DNA from: Anaerocolumna sedimenticola
GTDB lineage: Bacteria > Bacillota > Clostridia > Lachnospirales > Lachnospiraceae
Assembly: GCF_009931695.1 (NCBI RefSeq)
Contig: NZ_CP048000.1
Span: forward strand, 1,391,001 to 1,455,000
Length of the DNA stretch: 64,000 nt
Reading direction: 5' to 3'
This document shows positions 42,531-51,696 of this stretch, piece after piece; the first letter of the stretch is position 1; every line of letters begins with the position of its first letter. Under the pieces are notes generated by a model that made no database searches, was not told the origin of the DNA, and saw nothing but the letters and a program-made list of their open reading frames with translations. The translations under genes and the position numbers were made by a program.

Positions 42531-44627
42531 ATGAAGAAAACAGTATCGCTAATTTTAACAGTAGTACTTATTTTAGGAATGCTGTCAGGCTGCAGCAAAT
42601 CGTCATCGGACGGAAAAGATAGTAAGACCTCTTCTGCCGGTGTTACTACAGAAAGTACGGAGGCAGAAGAATCTGAGACTTCTGTAGATGCCAAAGAAAA
42701 AGAAGCGCCTATGCTGGCCGAACAGGTCGCAGCCGGAACCCTACCGAAATTGGAAGACCGTATGCCTGCGGCAGAAGATGTCATGGTAGAACCGGATATA
42801 AAATCACTGGGTCAATATGGCGGCAGTATAACAAGTACGACAAATGACCAGGGTCATTGGGGTTGGGGCCCTTGGACCGAGGAAAGTATGTTCCGCTTTA
42901 AACAGGATGGTTCCGGACAGGTGGAAGCAAATGTATGTAAAGATTTTTCTCCCAATGAGGACGCAACCGTATGGACCATTGAACTTCGTAAAGGTATGAA
43001 GTGGTCCGATGGAGAACCTTTTACGGCAGATGATGTTATTTTCTATTATGACCATATTTCAACCCCGGCCTTAAATCCTGACCGCACCGCAATTGCGGTT
43101 GATGCTAAGGGGTATTATCCGGCATATACATCAAAACCTTATAACTGCTATCAGGTTAACAAAGACGGTAAAAGCTATTGGGCAAAATTTGATAAAGTGG
43201 ATGACTATAAATTTACAGTTACTTTTGCTGCTCCAAAGCCCGATTTTCCGGTAGCGGTAGCAGTTGATAATAAATGGATGTTTTTACCGAAACATTTCTA
43301 TGCAAAATATGTTGCCCGTAAAGACGGTGTATCGGATGATCCGAGTTTTCCTCTGATCACAGAGGAACAGGCAATTGCCAATGCAAATAAAGATTTTGGC
43401 AAGGAATGGACAGATTACAGCACCATGGGTAAAGATATCGGTTATTATAATTGGGATTATGCAATTGTTCCTCAGTTAAGAAGCTTTATAGCAGTAAAAG
43501 ACAACTGGAATACAGTCGGCCAGACTTATGAACTTGTCAGAAATCCGTATTTCTGGAAGACAGACAGTGAAGGCCGCCAGTTACCGTACCTTGACAGTAT
43601 AAAATTCGAAATTATAAATGACGCAGATCAAATTGTATTAAAACAGACTGCAGGAGAATTAGATGTTTCAACAGTATTACCGAATGATTTTTCAGTAGTA
43701 ACCACTGCCACTCAGATAACACATACTCCGATACAATGGGTAACACCTGACTGGTGCGCAGCTCCGTCCCTTTCTCTTTGCCAGTCGGTAAAAGATTTGG
43801 ATAAACGTGCTTTGTTTCAGGATATCCGTTTTAGGCAGGCACTTTCCATCGCCGCGGACAGGAACCTTATGAATTCAACCTTAATGAATGGTCAGTCAAA
43901 GCCGGCACAAGCCTCTGTTCCGCAGGGTGTAAATGGTTTTGACGGTGAATGGCAGACCCAATGGACCGAACTTGATGTAGACAAGGCCAACAGCCTCCTG
44001 GATGAGATTACGGAGCCTTGGAACAAAGCTGAGGGTACCTACCGTAAGATGAAAGGAACGAATAAGGATCTTGAAATTATAATTTCCATCCAGGATCCTT
44101 CTATAGAAGGAGATTATGTAGCATTGCTTCAATCTGCTTATAAAGCAATTGGTATTAAAATCTCCGATAAGGTAGATGCCAATATCGCACAGTCCATTTT
44201 GGTAAATGATATAGAAGCCAAATTTGAAACTCTAAGTGTAACCTCACCAGCTGTTCGTCCCGATGCGGTTGTCCCCATGCGTAACTTCAATTGCTGGTAC
44301 GGCGCCTATGGCAAATGGTATGAAGATGGCAAATCTACAGCTAACGGAGGCCTGGAACCAACCGGTGATATGTTGGAACTGATTCATGCATATGACGCAA
44401 TCAAAGCAGCAACCGGCCCAGACAGGGAACAGGTTGTAGAGGATAACGTAAAGAAGATATATGAACTTCATAAAAAGAATCAATGGGTAATCGGCTTCCT
44501 GGCACCACTGCCGATAAACTGGATTGTCAATAACAATGTAAAGAATTTCCCTTCCGGTATCGTTTATGCTGACGAGTATAGATTTGCAAGTATGATCCGT
44601 CCGGAACAGTTATATCTGCAGAAATAA
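42531..44627 (+). CDS. Family-5 ABC transporter substrate-binding lipoprotein
   Basis: Signal peptide and lipobox (SLILTVVLILGMLSGC), so the mature protein is lipid-anchored outside. Then a low-complexity Ser/Glu/Thr linker and the SBP domain with the family marker WTIELRKGMKWSDGEPFTADDV. Family-5 proteins bind oligopeptides, or in some lineages oligosaccharides such as mannosides and xylosides; several Trp-rich stretches (WGWGPWTEESMF) favour neither firmly. ATG at 42531 is preferred to the open frame from 42450 because AAGGAGGAG lies 8 bases ahead and only this start gives the signal peptide. First gene of a five-gene uptake set. Confidence 0.92.
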   Translation: MKKTVSLILTVVLILGMLSGCSKSSSDGKDSKTSSAGVTTESTEAEESETSVDAKEKEAPMLAEQVAAGTLPKLEDRMPAAEDVMVEPDIKSLGQYGGSITSTTNDQGHWGWGPWTEESMFRFKQDGSGQVEANVCKDFSPNEDATVWTIELRKGMKWSDGEPFTADDVIFYYDHISTPALNPDRTAIAVDAKGYYPAYTSKPYNCYQVNKDGKSYWAKFDKVDDYKFTVTFAAPKPDFPVAVAVDNKWMFLPKHFYAKYVARKDGVSDDPSFPLITEEQAIANANKDFGKEWTDYSTMGKDIGYYNWDYAIVPQLRSFIAVKDNWNTVGQTYELVRNPYFWKTDSEGRQLPYLDSIKFEIINDADQIVLKQTAGELDVSTVLPNDFSVVTTATQITHTPIQWVTPDWCAAPSLSLCQSVKDLDKRALFQDIRFRQALSIAADRNLMNSTLMNGQSKPAQASVPQGVNGFDGEWQTQWTELDVDKANSLLDEITEPWNKAEGTYRKMKGTNKDLEIIISIQDPSIEGDYVALLQSAYKAIGIKISDKVDANIAQSILVNDIEAKFETLSVTSPAVRPDAVVPMRNFNCWYGAYGKWYEDGKSTANGGLEPTGDMLELIHAYDAIKAATGPDREQVVEDNVKKIYELHKKNQWVIGFLAPLPINWIVNNNVKNFPSGIVYADEYRFASMIRPEQLYLQK

Positions 44628-44650
44628 TCATAGTATTTACTTATATAATT

Positions 44651-44721
44651 GGCTGTTGCAAAAAATATTGTCAGGTATTTGGCAGTCCCAAACCTAATAA
44701 ATTTATTGATTTGCAGCAGCC
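44651..44721. repeat. 71-bp hairpin with GGCTGTTG/CAGCAGCC ends, between binding protein and permease
   Basis: GGCTGTTGCAAA (44651-44662) pairs with TTTGCAGCAGCC (44710-44721) with one wobble. No T-run follows. It shares its termini with 24598-24723, so it is a second, shorter copy of the same element type. Its position could lower permease expression relative to the binding protein. Confidence 0.7.
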
Positions 44722-44772
44722 CATTTATCATAGTTTTAGCTTAAGCAAGAATGGTATGAAGGGTGATACGAA

Positions 44773-45771
44773 ATGAATGACAAACTGAAATATATAATAA
44801 AAAGGTTAATTTTAGCCTTTTTCACCTTATTAATGATAACTTTCGTAGTATTTTTTGTAATCCAGCTTCCGCCCGGTGATTTTGTAGATAATATTGTTAA
44901 TGGTATGATTGCACAGGGTGAAACGGTTACCCAGGCGGATGTAGCAAATTTAAAAGAAATGTATCATACAAATCAGCCCTTTTTAATGCAGTATGGGCGT
45001 TGGTTAAAGGGGATTGCCACAGGTGACTGGGGTGTTTCCTATTTTTATAAACAGGATGTTTTAGTTAAAATCGGTGAGACGCTTGGTGCTACGTTAATGA
45101 TTTCCCTTATAACTTTGGTAGTTACCTACCTGGTTGCGATTCCTATTGCAATTCATGCGGCGAAACACCAGTATCAGATCAGCGATTATTTATTTACGTT
45201 TATCGGGTTTATTGGTATGGCGGTGCCAAGTTTTTTATTGGCGATCGTCTTAATGTATATTTCCTTCAAAATAACCGGAAAACCTTTAATGGGATTATTT
45301 CCGGAAGGGGGTATTCACTCCTGGGATTCATTCCTGGAGTTTCTATCCAAGTTAATTATCCCGGTCGTTGTTATCAGTATGTCCGGTACCTGTGGGCTGA
45401 TTAGGAGCATCAGGGCGCAGATGTTAGATGAACAGGAACGCCCCTATGTATTATGTACCAGGGCGAAAGGTGTAAGTGAAAAAAACCTGACTTACAAATA
45501 CGAAATGCGTGCCGTGTTAAATCCGGTGGTCAGCGGATTAGGCCCCATGATTTCAGGTATATTTAATGGCTCTACCATTACTGCAATCGTGCTGATGCTT
45601 CCTACCCAAGGACCAATCCTGTTAAAAGCACTGCAGTCCCAGGATGTCTATTTATCCGGAGGTATGCTGTTGATTTCTGCCATATTGGTCGTTGTGGGTA
45701 CGCTTATTTCTGACTTACTGCTTGCAGTCTTGGACCCAAGGATTAAATATTTGGAGGAGAGTAAACAATGA
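44773..45771 (+). CDS. ABC transporter permease (DppB/OppB type)
   Basis: 332-residue inner-membrane subunit with six hydrophobic segments and the expected start IIKRLILAFFTLLMITFVVFFVIQLPPGDF. The EAA-type loop (YVLCTRAKGVSEKNLTYKYEMRAVLNPVVSGLGP) contacts the ATPase. It starts after GAAGGGTG and overlaps the next permease gene by 4 bases (ATGA). With the DppC-type partner it forms the translocation channel. Confidence 0.93.
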   Translation: MNDKLKYIIKRLILAFFTLLMITFVVFFVIQLPPGDFVDNIVNGMIAQGETVTQADVANLKEMYHTNQPFLMQYGRWLKGIATGDWGVSYFYKQDVLVKIGETLGATLMISLITLVVTYLVAIPIAIHAAKHQYQISDYLFTFIGFIGMAVPSFLLAIVLMYISFKITGKPLMGLFPEGGIHSWDSFLEFLSKLIIPVVVISMSGTCGLIRSIRAQMLDEQERPYVLCTRAKGVSEKNLTYKYEMRAVLNPVVSGLGPMISGIFNGSTITAIVLMLPTQGPILLKALQSQDVYLSGGMLLISAILVVVGTLISDLLLAVLDPRIKYLEESKQ

Positions 45772-46961
45772 ACCAGGAAAAAGAATCAATCCGCTTGACT
45801 CTTAATAAAACGTCTTTCGAAGAAAAAGAACTTCGCAAACTGGAAAAAAGAAGAGCAAAGCAGGAAAAATATTATATGTCCTCCCAATGGCAGTTAATGA
45901 TGAGAAAACTTATCCGTCATAAACTTGCGGTAATCAGTTTTATCTTATTATTTATTTTATATACGGGAGCTATCTTTGCCAATTTTATTGCACCCCAGGG
46001 GTTGGAAGATTATTCTGCCACTTATTCCAATGCCCCGCCAAGTAAGATACATTTTGTACATAACGGTAATTTTGAGGGTCCTTTTGTGTATCATTATGAT
46101 ATTAGTTTTGATAAATTTCAAAACAAAACCTTTATTGAGAATAAAGAACAGATTTATCCCGTTAAATTTTTCGCTAAAGGAACTCCTTACAAGTTTCTTG
46201 GACTTATAAAAGTCGACCGCCATTTATTTGGAATTGATAATTCCAAACTCCCTGCCGGGAAAGATCCGGTAAATCTGATGGTATTTGGGGCAGATAAATT
46301 AGGACGTGACATCTTTTCCAGAATATTAATCGGCAGCCAGGTTTCTCTGACGGTCCCGTTAATCGGTACTATGATGTCTTTTCTACTGGCAATAATCATC
46401 GGCGGTTTATCCGGTTATTACGGCGGAGCTGTGGATATTGTCGTACAAAGAATAATTGAAGTAATTTGCTCATTCCCCACCCTTCCGTTATGGATGGCTT
46501 TATCTGCAGCGATTCCTCCCGGAATCTCCGTAACAAAGGTTTATATTTTTATTACGGTTATCATGTCTTTGCTTAGCTGGCCCGGTCTGGCAAGAACCGT
46601 TCGCAGCAAATTTTTATCCCTTAAGAAAGAAGATTATGTTATGGCAGCGAAGTTGGCAGGTGTATCTGATTTTAAAATAATCATGAAACATCTGGTACCA
46701 GGTTTTATGAGTTATTTAATCGTAAGTCTGACCTTGGGTATACCCGGTATGATTCTGGGAGAGACCTCTATGAGTTTTTTAGGTTTAGGCATGCGCTCTC
46801 CGGCTACAAGCTGGGGTGTTTTGCTTCAGGAATGCCAAAGTGTCAGCAATATTGCAGGTTGCCCTTGGAAACTGATACCGGTTTTATATGTCGTGGTAGC
46901 TGTCCTGGCATTTAACTTTTTAGGCGATGGTTTGCGTGATGCGGCAGACCCATATAAATAG
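45768..46961 (+). CDS. ABC transporter permease (DppC/OppC type)
   Basis: 397 residues. A long charged cytoplasmic start (residues 1-50, with KELRKLEKRRAKQEKYY) is followed by the first helix, a large external insert with HFVHNGNFEGPFVYHYD, then five more helices. The EAA loop is DYVMAAKLAGVSDFKIIMKHLVPGF. The FGADKLGRDIFSRILIGSQ motif is typical of OppC/DppC. It overlaps the preceding permease by 4 bases, so both are translationally coupled. Confidence 0.93.
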   Translation: MNQEKESIRLTLNKTSFEEKELRKLEKRRAKQEKYYMSSQWQLMMRKLIRHKLAVISFILLFILYTGAIFANFIAPQGLEDYSATYSNAPPSKIHFVHNGNFEGPFVYHYDISFDKFQNKTFIENKEQIYPVKFFAKGTPYKFLGLIKVDRHLFGIDNSKLPAGKDPVNLMVFGADKLGRDIFSRILIGSQVSLTVPLIGTMMSFLLAIIIGGLSGYYGGAVDIVVQRIIEVICSFPTLPLWMALSAAIPPGISVTKVYIFITVIMSLLSWPGLARTVRSKFLSLKKEDYVMAAKLAGVSDFKIIMKHLVPGFMSYLIVSLTLGIPGMILGETSMSFLGLGMRSPATSWGVLLQECQSVSNIAGCPWKLIPVLYVVVAVLAFNFLGDGLRDAADPYK

Positions 46962-46967
46962 CAAAAG

Positions 46968-47013
46968 ACGCTATTCTTCAGGATTTATGCCCAAAGAGCA
47001 TGGGCTTTAGCGT
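46968..47013 (+). other. Intraoperon hairpin between permease and ATPase genes
   Basis: ACGCTA (46968-46973) with TAGCGT (47008-47013), and inner ATGCCCA with TGGGCT closing an AAGAGCA loop. No T-run. Could tune expression or mRNA stability in the 158-base gap. Confidence 0.5.
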
Positions 47014-47119
47014 GAAATAAAGTTAAATAAAAGAAAGGTATGCCATATAGATTCTTTCATGTTTTTTATATATGGCAGTAACACATTTCTGAGCAGATGT
47101 GTTATGCAATGGGTGTATT

Positions 47120-48127
47120 ATGGAAAATAATGTGGTATTAGTTGAGGATCTTAATATAAAAATAAAGATGGATGAGGGAACTTTAACACCGGTGCGCGGT
47201 GTGAGTTTTGAAGTCCATGAAAATGAAACACTGGGACTTGTAGGGGAATCCGGCTGCGGTAAAAGTTTAACCAGTAAGGCAATCATGGGAATTAATAGTA
47301 AGAAATGCATTACTACCGGTAAAATTAATTTTAATATAAATGGGAAAACTGTAAATCTATTGGATTTAAAATTCGGAGGTCCGGAGATTCGAAGTATCAG
47401 GGGTAAAAGTGTTTCCATGATATTTCAGGAACCTATGAGTTCTTTTTCACCCCTGTTCACCATTGGCCATCAGATTGCAGAAAATGTGCGCCTGCATATA
47501 ACAAAAGATAAGAAGCAGGCAAAAGAAATAACCATAGAAGCCATGAAACGGGTCGGTATCGCCAATCCGGAAAAGCGGTTTAACCAGTATCCTCATGAGT
47601 TTTCCGGCGGTATGCTGCAAAGAGCACTGATTGCCATGGCTTTAGTGTGCAATCCGAAAATGTTAATAGCGGATGAACCTACCACAGCACTTGATGTAAC
47701 TATCCAGGCACAGATACTGGAGCTCATGAAGCAGCTTCAGAAAGAATATAAAATGGCTATTTTGTATATTACCCATGACCTGGGTACAGTAGCTAAAATG
47801 TGTGACCGGGTAGCGGTTATGTATCTTGGCAGAATTGTGGAAGTGGCACCGGTATATGATATCTTTAAAAATCCGTTACATCCATATACAAAAGGGTTGT
47901 TAGGATCCGTACATAAAATCGGCGGAGGGCATGAACGCCTTTTCTCAATTGAGGGCACCGTACCCCTTGCCATGAATTTAAGTAACCGCTGCGGTTTCTA
48001 TGAGCGCTGCACTTACCGGGATGAAAATAAATGCGCAGGTGTGGAACCGTGTTTAAGGGAAGTGGAAAAGGGTCATTTCGTAGCCTGCTATTTAGATCCT
48101 GCCGCTGCACCGGATAAAATGGAATAA
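47120..48127 (+). CDS. ABC transporter ATPase (DppD/OppD type)
   Basis: 335 residues with Walker A GESGCGKSLTSK, Q-loop MIFQEPMSSFSP, signature FSGGMLQRALIA, Walker B MLIADEPTTALDVT and H-loop YITHDLGTVA. The C-terminal oligopeptide-transporter extension contains several cysteines (RCGFYERCTYRDENKCAGVEPC) that usually hold an Fe-S cluster. ATG at 47120 is used; the frame is open from 47099. It pairs with the following ATPase to energise the transporter. Confidence 0.94.
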   Translation: MENNVVLVEDLNIKIKMDEGTLTPVRGVSFEVHENETLGLVGESGCGKSLTSKAIMGINSKKCITTGKINFNINGKTVNLLDLKFGGPEIRSIRGKSVSMIFQEPMSSFSPLFTIGHQIAENVRLHITKDKKQAKEITIEAMKRVGIANPEKRFNQYPHEFSGGMLQRALIAMALVCNPKMLIADEPTTALDVTIQAQILELMKQLQKEYKMAILYITHDLGTVAKMCDRVAVMYLGRIVEVAPVYDIFKNPLHPYTKGLLGSVHKIGGGHERLFSIEGTVPLAMNLSNRCGFYERCTYRDENKCAGVEPCLREVEKGHFVACYLDPAAAPDKME

Positions 48128-48139
48128 GGAGGGACTGTA

Positions 48140-49129
48140 ATGCCGGAAACAATATTAAAAGTAAAGGAAATGAGCAAGACATTCTCCTCAAAGAAAGTAA
48201 ACGTCAGAGCGGTGAATAACGTAAGTTTTGAAGTAAAAAGAGGGGAAACCGTAGGTATCGTAGGAGAATCCGGATGCGGGAAAACTACCCTGGGGCGTTG
48301 TATCGTACGTGCTATCCAGGCAACGGGGGGAGATGTCTTATATCTGGCGGAAAATGGACAGGAATATGATATTCAGAAAATAGATAAGAAAACCATGAGA
48401 TCCATCCGGAAAGAGATCCAGATGATTTTTCAGGATCCGTTTTCCTCTCTCGATCCAAGAATGACCGTTTATGATATTATATCAGAACCCCTTAAGGCAA
48501 ACTTTAAGATGTCCACGAAAGAGATTGAAGAAAGGGTAAAAACTATAGCGGAAAAGGTTGGATTAAACCCAAGCTATTTAAAACGGTATCCCCATGCATT
48601 TTCCGGAGGACAAAGGCAGAGAATCGGAATTGCAAGAGCACTTGTACTTTATCCCCGGCTGATTGTATGCGATGAGGCAGTGTCTGCCTTGGATGTATCC
48701 GTTCAGGCGCAGGTTGTTAATCTGCTCCGGGATTTACAGGAGGAACTCCACCTGACTTACCTGTTTATCAGCCATGATTTATCCGTCATTGAACATATAT
48801 CGGATAAGGTTGGTGTCATGTATCTTGGGAAAATGGTGGAATATGCTTCTTCGGAAGATTTGTTTAAGAGCCCTTTCCATCCCTATACGGAAGCATTGTT
48901 ATCTGCAGTACCGATAGCAGACCCGACAGTAGCCATGGAGAGAATTCCTCTTCAGGGTGAGATACCGAATCCGGCAAATCCGCCGTCGGGATGCTTTTTC
49001 CACACTCGGTGTAAGTATTGCATCGATAAATGTAAAACTGATGAGGTTGAATTTATAGAAAAGGAGCCGGAGCATTTTGTGGCGTGCCACCGGGCAAATG
49101 AGTTACATTTGCAGGGTATCGTACATTAA
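48140..49129 (+). CDS. ABC transporter ATPase (DppF/OppF type)
   Basis: 329 residues with Walker A GESGCGKTTLGR, signature FSGGQRQRIGIARAL, Walker B LIVCDEAVSALDVSVQ, H-loop FISHDLSVI. It carries the same Cys-rich C-terminal extension (GCFFHTRCKYCIDKCKTDEVEF). AAGGAGGGA precedes the ATG by 8 bases. It starts 12 bases after the DppD-type gene and completes the five-part transporter. Confidence 0.94.
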   Translation: MPETILKVKEMSKTFSSKKVNVRAVNNVSFEVKRGETVGIVGESGCGKTTLGRCIVRAIQATGGDVLYLAENGQEYDIQKIDKKTMRSIRKEIQMIFQDPFSSLDPRMTVYDIISEPLKANFKMSTKEIEERVKTIAEKVGLNPSYLKRYPHAFSGGQRQRIGIARALVLYPRLIVCDEAVSALDVSVQAQVVNLLRDLQEELHLTYLFISHDLSVIEHISDKVGVMYLGKMVEYASSEDLFKSPFHPYTEALLSAVPIADPTVAMERIPLQGEIPNPANPPSGCFFHTRCKYCIDKCKTDEVEFIEKEPEHFVACHRANELHLQGIVH

Positions 49130-49177
49130 GTTAATTATCTACTTAAGAGGCACTCTTTGTTACGGGTTAATTACAGA

Positions 49178-49726
49178 ATGAAAGAATTAATTATTTTTAT
49201 TGACAGCGGCGATACGTTAGTGGACGAATCCACAGAAGTCCGGGATGAAACCGGTACGGTCATCCATTCGGAATTAATAGAAGGAGCAGGAGAGACCCTG
49301 GTTAAACTGTATGATAGCGGATACACCATAGCGTTGGTAGCCGATGGCACAAAAGCTTCCTTTGATAATATTTACAGGGAAAACGGTTTGGATTATTGCT
49401 TTTCGGCAAAAGCAATATCCGGTGAGCTAAAGCATGAAAAACCGTCTGAAGTTATGTTCTTTCACGCAATGAAATCCCTAGGACTGAAAGAAAGTGATAA
49501 GGAAAGAATTGTTATGATAGGCAACAATATAAAGAGAGATATTCTCGGTGCTAACAGAATAGGGATTACGTCCATATTGTTAAGTTACAGCCCGCGTTAT
49601 GTTATGCAGCCGGAAACGGAGGAAGAAATACCGGATTACGTAATTTCTTCGCCCCTTGAATTATTCGGTTTGATTGAGCAGTTAAACCTGCAGGTTAAAA
49701 ATAAAAAGATTTTAAAACAGCATTAG
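49178..49726 (+). CDS. HAD-superfamily phosphatase
   Basis: Motif I is IIFIDSGDTLVDES, motif II IALVADGTKASF, motif III EKPSEVMFFHAMKSLG and motif IV IVMIGNNIKRDILGANRIGI. These give a complete haloacid-dehalogenase core of about 182 residues with a small cap. Function is likely removal of a phosphate from a sugar or nucleotide. ATG at 49178 is given; a TTG at 49157 with AAGAGG is the alternative. It follows the transporter genes by a few bases and probably belongs to the same operon. Confidence 0.85.
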   Translation: MKELIIFIDSGDTLVDESTEVRDETGTVIHSELIEGAGETLVKLYDSGYTIALVADGTKASFDNIYRENGLDYCFSAKAISGELKHEKPSEVMFFHAMKSLGLKESDKERIVMIGNNIKRDILGANRIGITSILLSYSPRYVMQPETEEEIPDYVISSPLELFGLIEQLNLQVKNKKILKQH

Positions 49727-49836
49727 AATTCAATGTGACAGGAAGATTAAAGACAATTTTAGTTGTATCGATTTAAGGTATCAACGGAAAGACATGGGAT
49801 TGTTAAACAACAGCCTCATGTTACAGGTATTGAAAA

Positions 49837-50757
49837 ATGAGTGAAGAATTTATTAAAAATGCAAATATTTTTATCAGTGACAGATCTCATTTGAATCTGA
49901 CTTTAAATATTTATCATTGCGGTAATTTTGATATAAGTTCCGAAGATTACTTTCCAATCATGAATCCGGATATGTTTACCCTTGTTTATATCAACAGCGG
50001 TACAGCTCTGCTGGAAAATGACCATATAGCCGTTAAGCTGACAGCTTCACAGGGTTATGTGGCATTTTCTAATGTTACCTATAATCTAAGGAATATAAGT
50101 GAGGACTATTTAAATGTAACCTGGATTGCATTTTCGGGTTACCTGGTGGAAGAGTACTTGAATCGAGCGAATATCACTGTTAACAGACCCGTAATTGATG
50201 ACAGGGATACCGGCTGTATCGGTAAGAATATTAACCGGCTTTATATGAAAGCTCATAAGCTGCCGAACCGTTATTGTAAAATGGCCTCCATTCTTTATGA
50301 TATCTTTGCATATCTTCTGGATAAGAATCCTACAAGACCTCTGGATGATTTCAGTGACTGTTCGGATTATTTTGCCATTAAGGCGGTTGACTTTATCGAA
50401 AGAAACTATTCCAGAAACATAACGGTGGATGAAGTGGCGAACCGGTTGGGTATTACACGGAAACATTTATATAGGATATTTAGTTATACTTTAAATATTT
50501 CTCCGAAACAATACATAATAAACTATCGGATTGGAAAAGCCTGTATCCGGCTTCGGGATACCAATCAGTCCATCTCAGAGATTGCGGAAGCGACAGGATA
50601 TATTAACCAGTTTTACTTTGCGAAAGAATTTAAAAGGCTTACAAGACTTACACCAACCCAGTACCGCAATTGCCCGGTTGAATTAGAACTATTTGCATAT
50701 CAATTGCCGCCTCCGGAACTGGAGAGAAAATTCTCAAGTAAACAGATGGAGGGATAG
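49837..50757 (+). CDS. AraC-family transcriptional regulator
   Basis: N-terminal cupin-like ligand domain (residues about 20-110) and a C-terminal double helix-turn-helix (RNITVDEVANRLGITRKHLYRIFSYTLNISPKQYIINYRIGKA, then ISEIAEATGYINQFYFAKEFKRLTRLTPTQYR). Regulators of this type control adjacent sugar uptake and hydrolase genes. It lies between the transporter set and the glycosidase-like genes, so it probably controls one or both. The ribosome site is weak (ACAGGTATT). Target operator not identified. Confidence 0.92.
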   Translation: MSEEFIKNANIFISDRSHLNLTLNIYHCGNFDISSEDYFPIMNPDMFTLVYINSGTALLENDHIAVKLTASQGYVAFSNVTYNLRNISEDYLNVTWIAFSGYLVEEYLNRANITVNRPVIDDRDTGCIGKNINRLYMKAHKLPNRYCKMASILYDIFAYLLDKNPTRPLDDFSDCSDYFAIKAVDFIERNYSRNITVDEVANRLGITRKHLYRIFSYTLNISPKQYIINYRIGKACIRLRDTNQSISEIAEATGYINQFYFAKEFKRLTRLTPTQYRNCPVELELFAYQLPPPELERKFSSKQMEG

Positions 50758-50995
50758 GTGATTGCGTGGTACATAAAGCCCTAAAATACAGGACCTAAGT
50801 ACCAACGACTTCATACAGTTACTCATTGGACTATAATAAACATCGCGCTAATGCAGAGTTATAGATGTGCAGATTGACGAATATAAATTTCTTCTATGGC
50901 TTTTGACGGGCGAATCATTGTATGAATTGCATATCATTTAAATGCAAATTTTGAGATTCGCAATTGTCTATTAAATTTATGTATGGAGGAATAAA

Positions 50996-51652
50996 ATGAC
51001 TGACAGGGAAATAGCTATAAAGTATGCTCCGCATCTTTATTTTGACAAAAATGAACCGTTTACCATAGACCAGATCGGTTACAGTATAATTCGCAGTTCG
51101 GGTACCAGCCCGTCTTTTAACAGGTATATCCGGATAGATGAGAAAACAACGGCTTTTGTTATAGAATACCAGCTGTATTACGATTATGATATCCAGCATA
51201 TGTATGATTTGGAACATTTCTGGGTTTATGTAGATTCCTGCGGTAAGGTTTTAAATGGAGAGGCAAGTGCCCACGGATCTTACCTGAATTGCTACCAGTA
51301 CAAAAAGATATTGGAGGACGATACCCATATACCCATTTATGTACAGCCGGGAAAACATGCTCTTCTCCCTGAGGGTAATTTATTTAAGCTGTTCAGTGAT
51401 TATAAAGAGGTATGTAATAAGCTTGCCGGGGTGGATGGTCTTTTGGTAGCGGATATGTTTAAAGGTAGAATCAGGAAAGATTCCTATATTGATTATGAGG
51501 TATGTACTTACATCAGAAAGCATTATTCCTTTGAACCAAGCCTTTCCTTTTATCCGGTAAATTATAAGGAAGATGTGATTGTGACATGGGAAGAACTTTA
51601 TCTGCTCATTCCGGAAAGAGTGAATAAGCTCCTAAAAAATATGAGCTTGTAA
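50996..51652 (+). CDS. Unknown 218-residue protein
   Basis: Starts REIAIKYAPHLYFDKNEPF after a TATGGAGGA site. Aromatic-rich; YAPHLYFDKNEPF, HFWVYVDSCGKV and GEASAHGSYLNCYQY resemble proteins of the Vps62/NLP-like beta-sandwich group, but this is a weak impression. No signal peptide or membrane segment is seen. It precedes the GH38-like gene by 44 bases, so a linked role in the same pathway is likely. No function assigned. Confidence 0.55.
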   Translation: MTDREIAIKYAPHLYFDKNEPFTIDQIGYSIIRSSGTSPSFNRYIRIDEKTTAFVIEYQLYYDYDIQHMYDLEHFWVYVDSCGKVLNGEASAHGSYLNCYQYKKILEDDTHIPIYVQPGKHALLPEGNLFKLFSDYKEVCNKLAGVDGLLVADMFKGRIRKDSYIDYEVCTYIRKHYSFEPSLSFYPVNYKEDVIVTWEELYLLIPERVNKLLKNMSL

Positions 51653-51696
51653 TATAAAACACAAAAAGCAAAAAGCAGAGAAAAACGGAGGTTTCT

